A stretch of DNA of 6,878 bases from NCBI GenBank assembly GCA_009920875.1, contig RFZE01000076.1, positions 1 to 6,878 of the forward strand, in the 5' to 3' direction. The notes under the pieces are model-generated. The model was not told the DNA's origin. It saw only the letters and a list, made by a program, of their open reading frames with translations, and ran no database searches. The position numbers and the translations under genes are program-made. This document shows positions 6,013 to 6,878 of this stretch, in pieces. This DNA is from Alphaproteobacteria bacterium. Lineage in GTDB: Bacteria; Pseudomonadota; Alphaproteobacteria; RS24. How positions within the stretch are numbered: position 1 is the stretch's first letter; each line of letters begins with the position of its first letter.

Positions 6013-6878
6013 TTAGCGCACCGCGCCGTGGCAATGTTTAAACTTTTTGCCCGAGCCGCATGGGCAGGGTTGGTTGCGCCCGACCTTGCTGAAATCAATG
6101 CCGCCATTTTCGTTATTTTCCATCAGCTCATTAAGCGGGTCAGCCATTTCCGGCACTTCCAATTCGGGCGGGCGGGTTTCAATTTGCACGCGGCTCAAAT
6201 AGCGAATGACGTCTTGGCGCAGGCCGGTCAGCAAATCGGAAAACAGGGTAAAGGCTTCCAGCTTAAACTCGGCCAGCGGGTCGCGTTGACCGAGCCCGCG
6301 CAGGCCGACAATTTGGCGCAAATGTTCCAGCGTCAAAAGATGCTCGCGCCAATGCTGGTCGAGGGTTTGCAGCAAAATGGATTTTTCGACTTGGCGAATA
6401 ATGTCAGGGCCCAAATCGACGGCGCGCGCCGCCATGAAGCGGTCGGAAGCATCATAAAGCCGCTCGGCAATTTCTTCGTCCGCAATACCCTCTTCCGCCG
6501 CCCAATCATGCACCGGCAGGTCGAGCGCGAAAACATCTTTCACCGCCGCGTCGAGCCCGTCCATATCCCATTGCTCGGCATAGGCTTTGGGCGGAATATG
6601 GGTCTCGACCAGTTCATCAATGGTTTGATGGCGCATCATGGTGATGGTGTCGTCAACGCTGTCGGCTTCCATAAACTCCAAACGCTGCTCAAACACCACT
6701 TTGCGTTGGTCGTTCATCACATCGTCATATTTCAAAATATTTTTGCGAATGTCGAAATTGCGCGCTTCGACTTTTTGTTGCGCGCGCTCAAGTGCTTTAT
6801 TGATCCAGGGATGAACAATCGCCTCACCGTCTTTCAGGCCGAGGCGTTGCAACATGCTATCCATGCGGTCGGTGCCGA
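6013..6878 (-). CDS. secA: Preprotein translocase ATPase SecA, C-terminal third (cut by the window edge)
   Basis: SecA is the cytoplasmic/membrane-associated motor that drives unfolded preproteins through SecYEG. The reading frame runs open to the right edge; the first residues there are GTDRMDSMLQRLGL, matching the family's conserved GSDRM region, so the true start lies outside. Going on: GEAIVHPWINKALERAQQKV and VEARNFDIRKNILKYDDVMN (helical scaffold start), the helical wing and scaffold with QTLDQHWREHLLTLEHLR, then GLRGLGQRDPLAEFKLEAF, a short acidic linker (PPELEVPEMADPLNELMENN) and a C-terminal SEC-C zinc motif. In that motif CPC, eight residues, then CH give the three Cys and one His ligands, a site that binds SecB and ribosomes. 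The linker is shorter than in E. coli. The gene ends GAVR-TAA. The epoxide hydrolase lies 59 bases downstream on the same strand. Confidence 0.97.
   Translation of the reverse strand, partial: GTDRMDSMLQRLGLKDGEAIVHPWINKALERAQQKVEARNFDIRKNILKYDDVMNDQRKVVFEQRLEFMEADSVDDTITMMRHQTIDELVETHIPPKAYAEQWDMDGLDAAVKDVFALDLPVHDWAAEEGIADEEIAERLYDASDRFMAARAVDLGPDIIRQVEKSILLQTLDQHWREHLLTLEHLRQIVGLRGLGQRDPLAEFKLEAFTLFSDLLTGLRQDVIRYLSRVQIETRPPELEVPEMADPLNELMENNENGGIDFSKVGRNQPCPCGSGKKFKHCHGAVR

Overview
The window carries an ordinary bacterial housekeeping neighbourhood, most likely from an alphaproteobacterium. The order aroK, a large Ala-rich exported protein, xerD, accA, followed by a convergent secA, fits that group as I remember it, and the protein sequences (XerD, AccA, SecA with a C-terminal SEC-C zinc motif) agree. 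All genes share one style: moderately GC-rich, leucine very often TTG, glutamine often CAA. Nothing therefore looks recently imported. I cannot name the genus from sequence alone.

Layout. Positions 1-275 (minus strand) hold the N-terminal part of shikimate kinase, cut by the left edge. A 186-base divergent gap (276-461) separates it from a plus-strand series: a 45-residue single-membrane-span protein (462-599), a 737-residue secreted protein of unknown function (617-2830), the tyrosine recombinase XerD (2827-3765, ATGA overlap) and the acetyl-CoA carboxylase subunit AccA (3822-4784). The spacings are short or overlapping and no terminator is visible between them, so they could form one operon. 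From the right, the minus strand holds the C-terminal third of SecA (6013-6878, cut by the right edge) and then an epoxide hydrolase (4781-5953). The hydrolase meets accA tail to tail with a 4-base overlap inside a small palindrome.

How the genes relate. Shikimate kinase (aromatic amino acids), AccA (fatty acid synthesis), SecA (protein export) and XerD (chromosome dimer resolution) are unrelated core functions that happen to be neighbours. The two unrecognised genes (45 aa and 737 aa) both look like envelope proteins and appear translationally linked, so they may work together; this is inference. The epoxide hydrolase is the one accessory enzyme.

I found no CRISPR array, insertion sequence, tRNA, rRNA or clear defence or mobile system, and no evidence of a striking new system. 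The best candidates for something undescribed are the small membrane protein and large secreted protein pair, and the odd start region of the large gene, where a 5-codon in-frame mini-ORF ends directly against the start codon.
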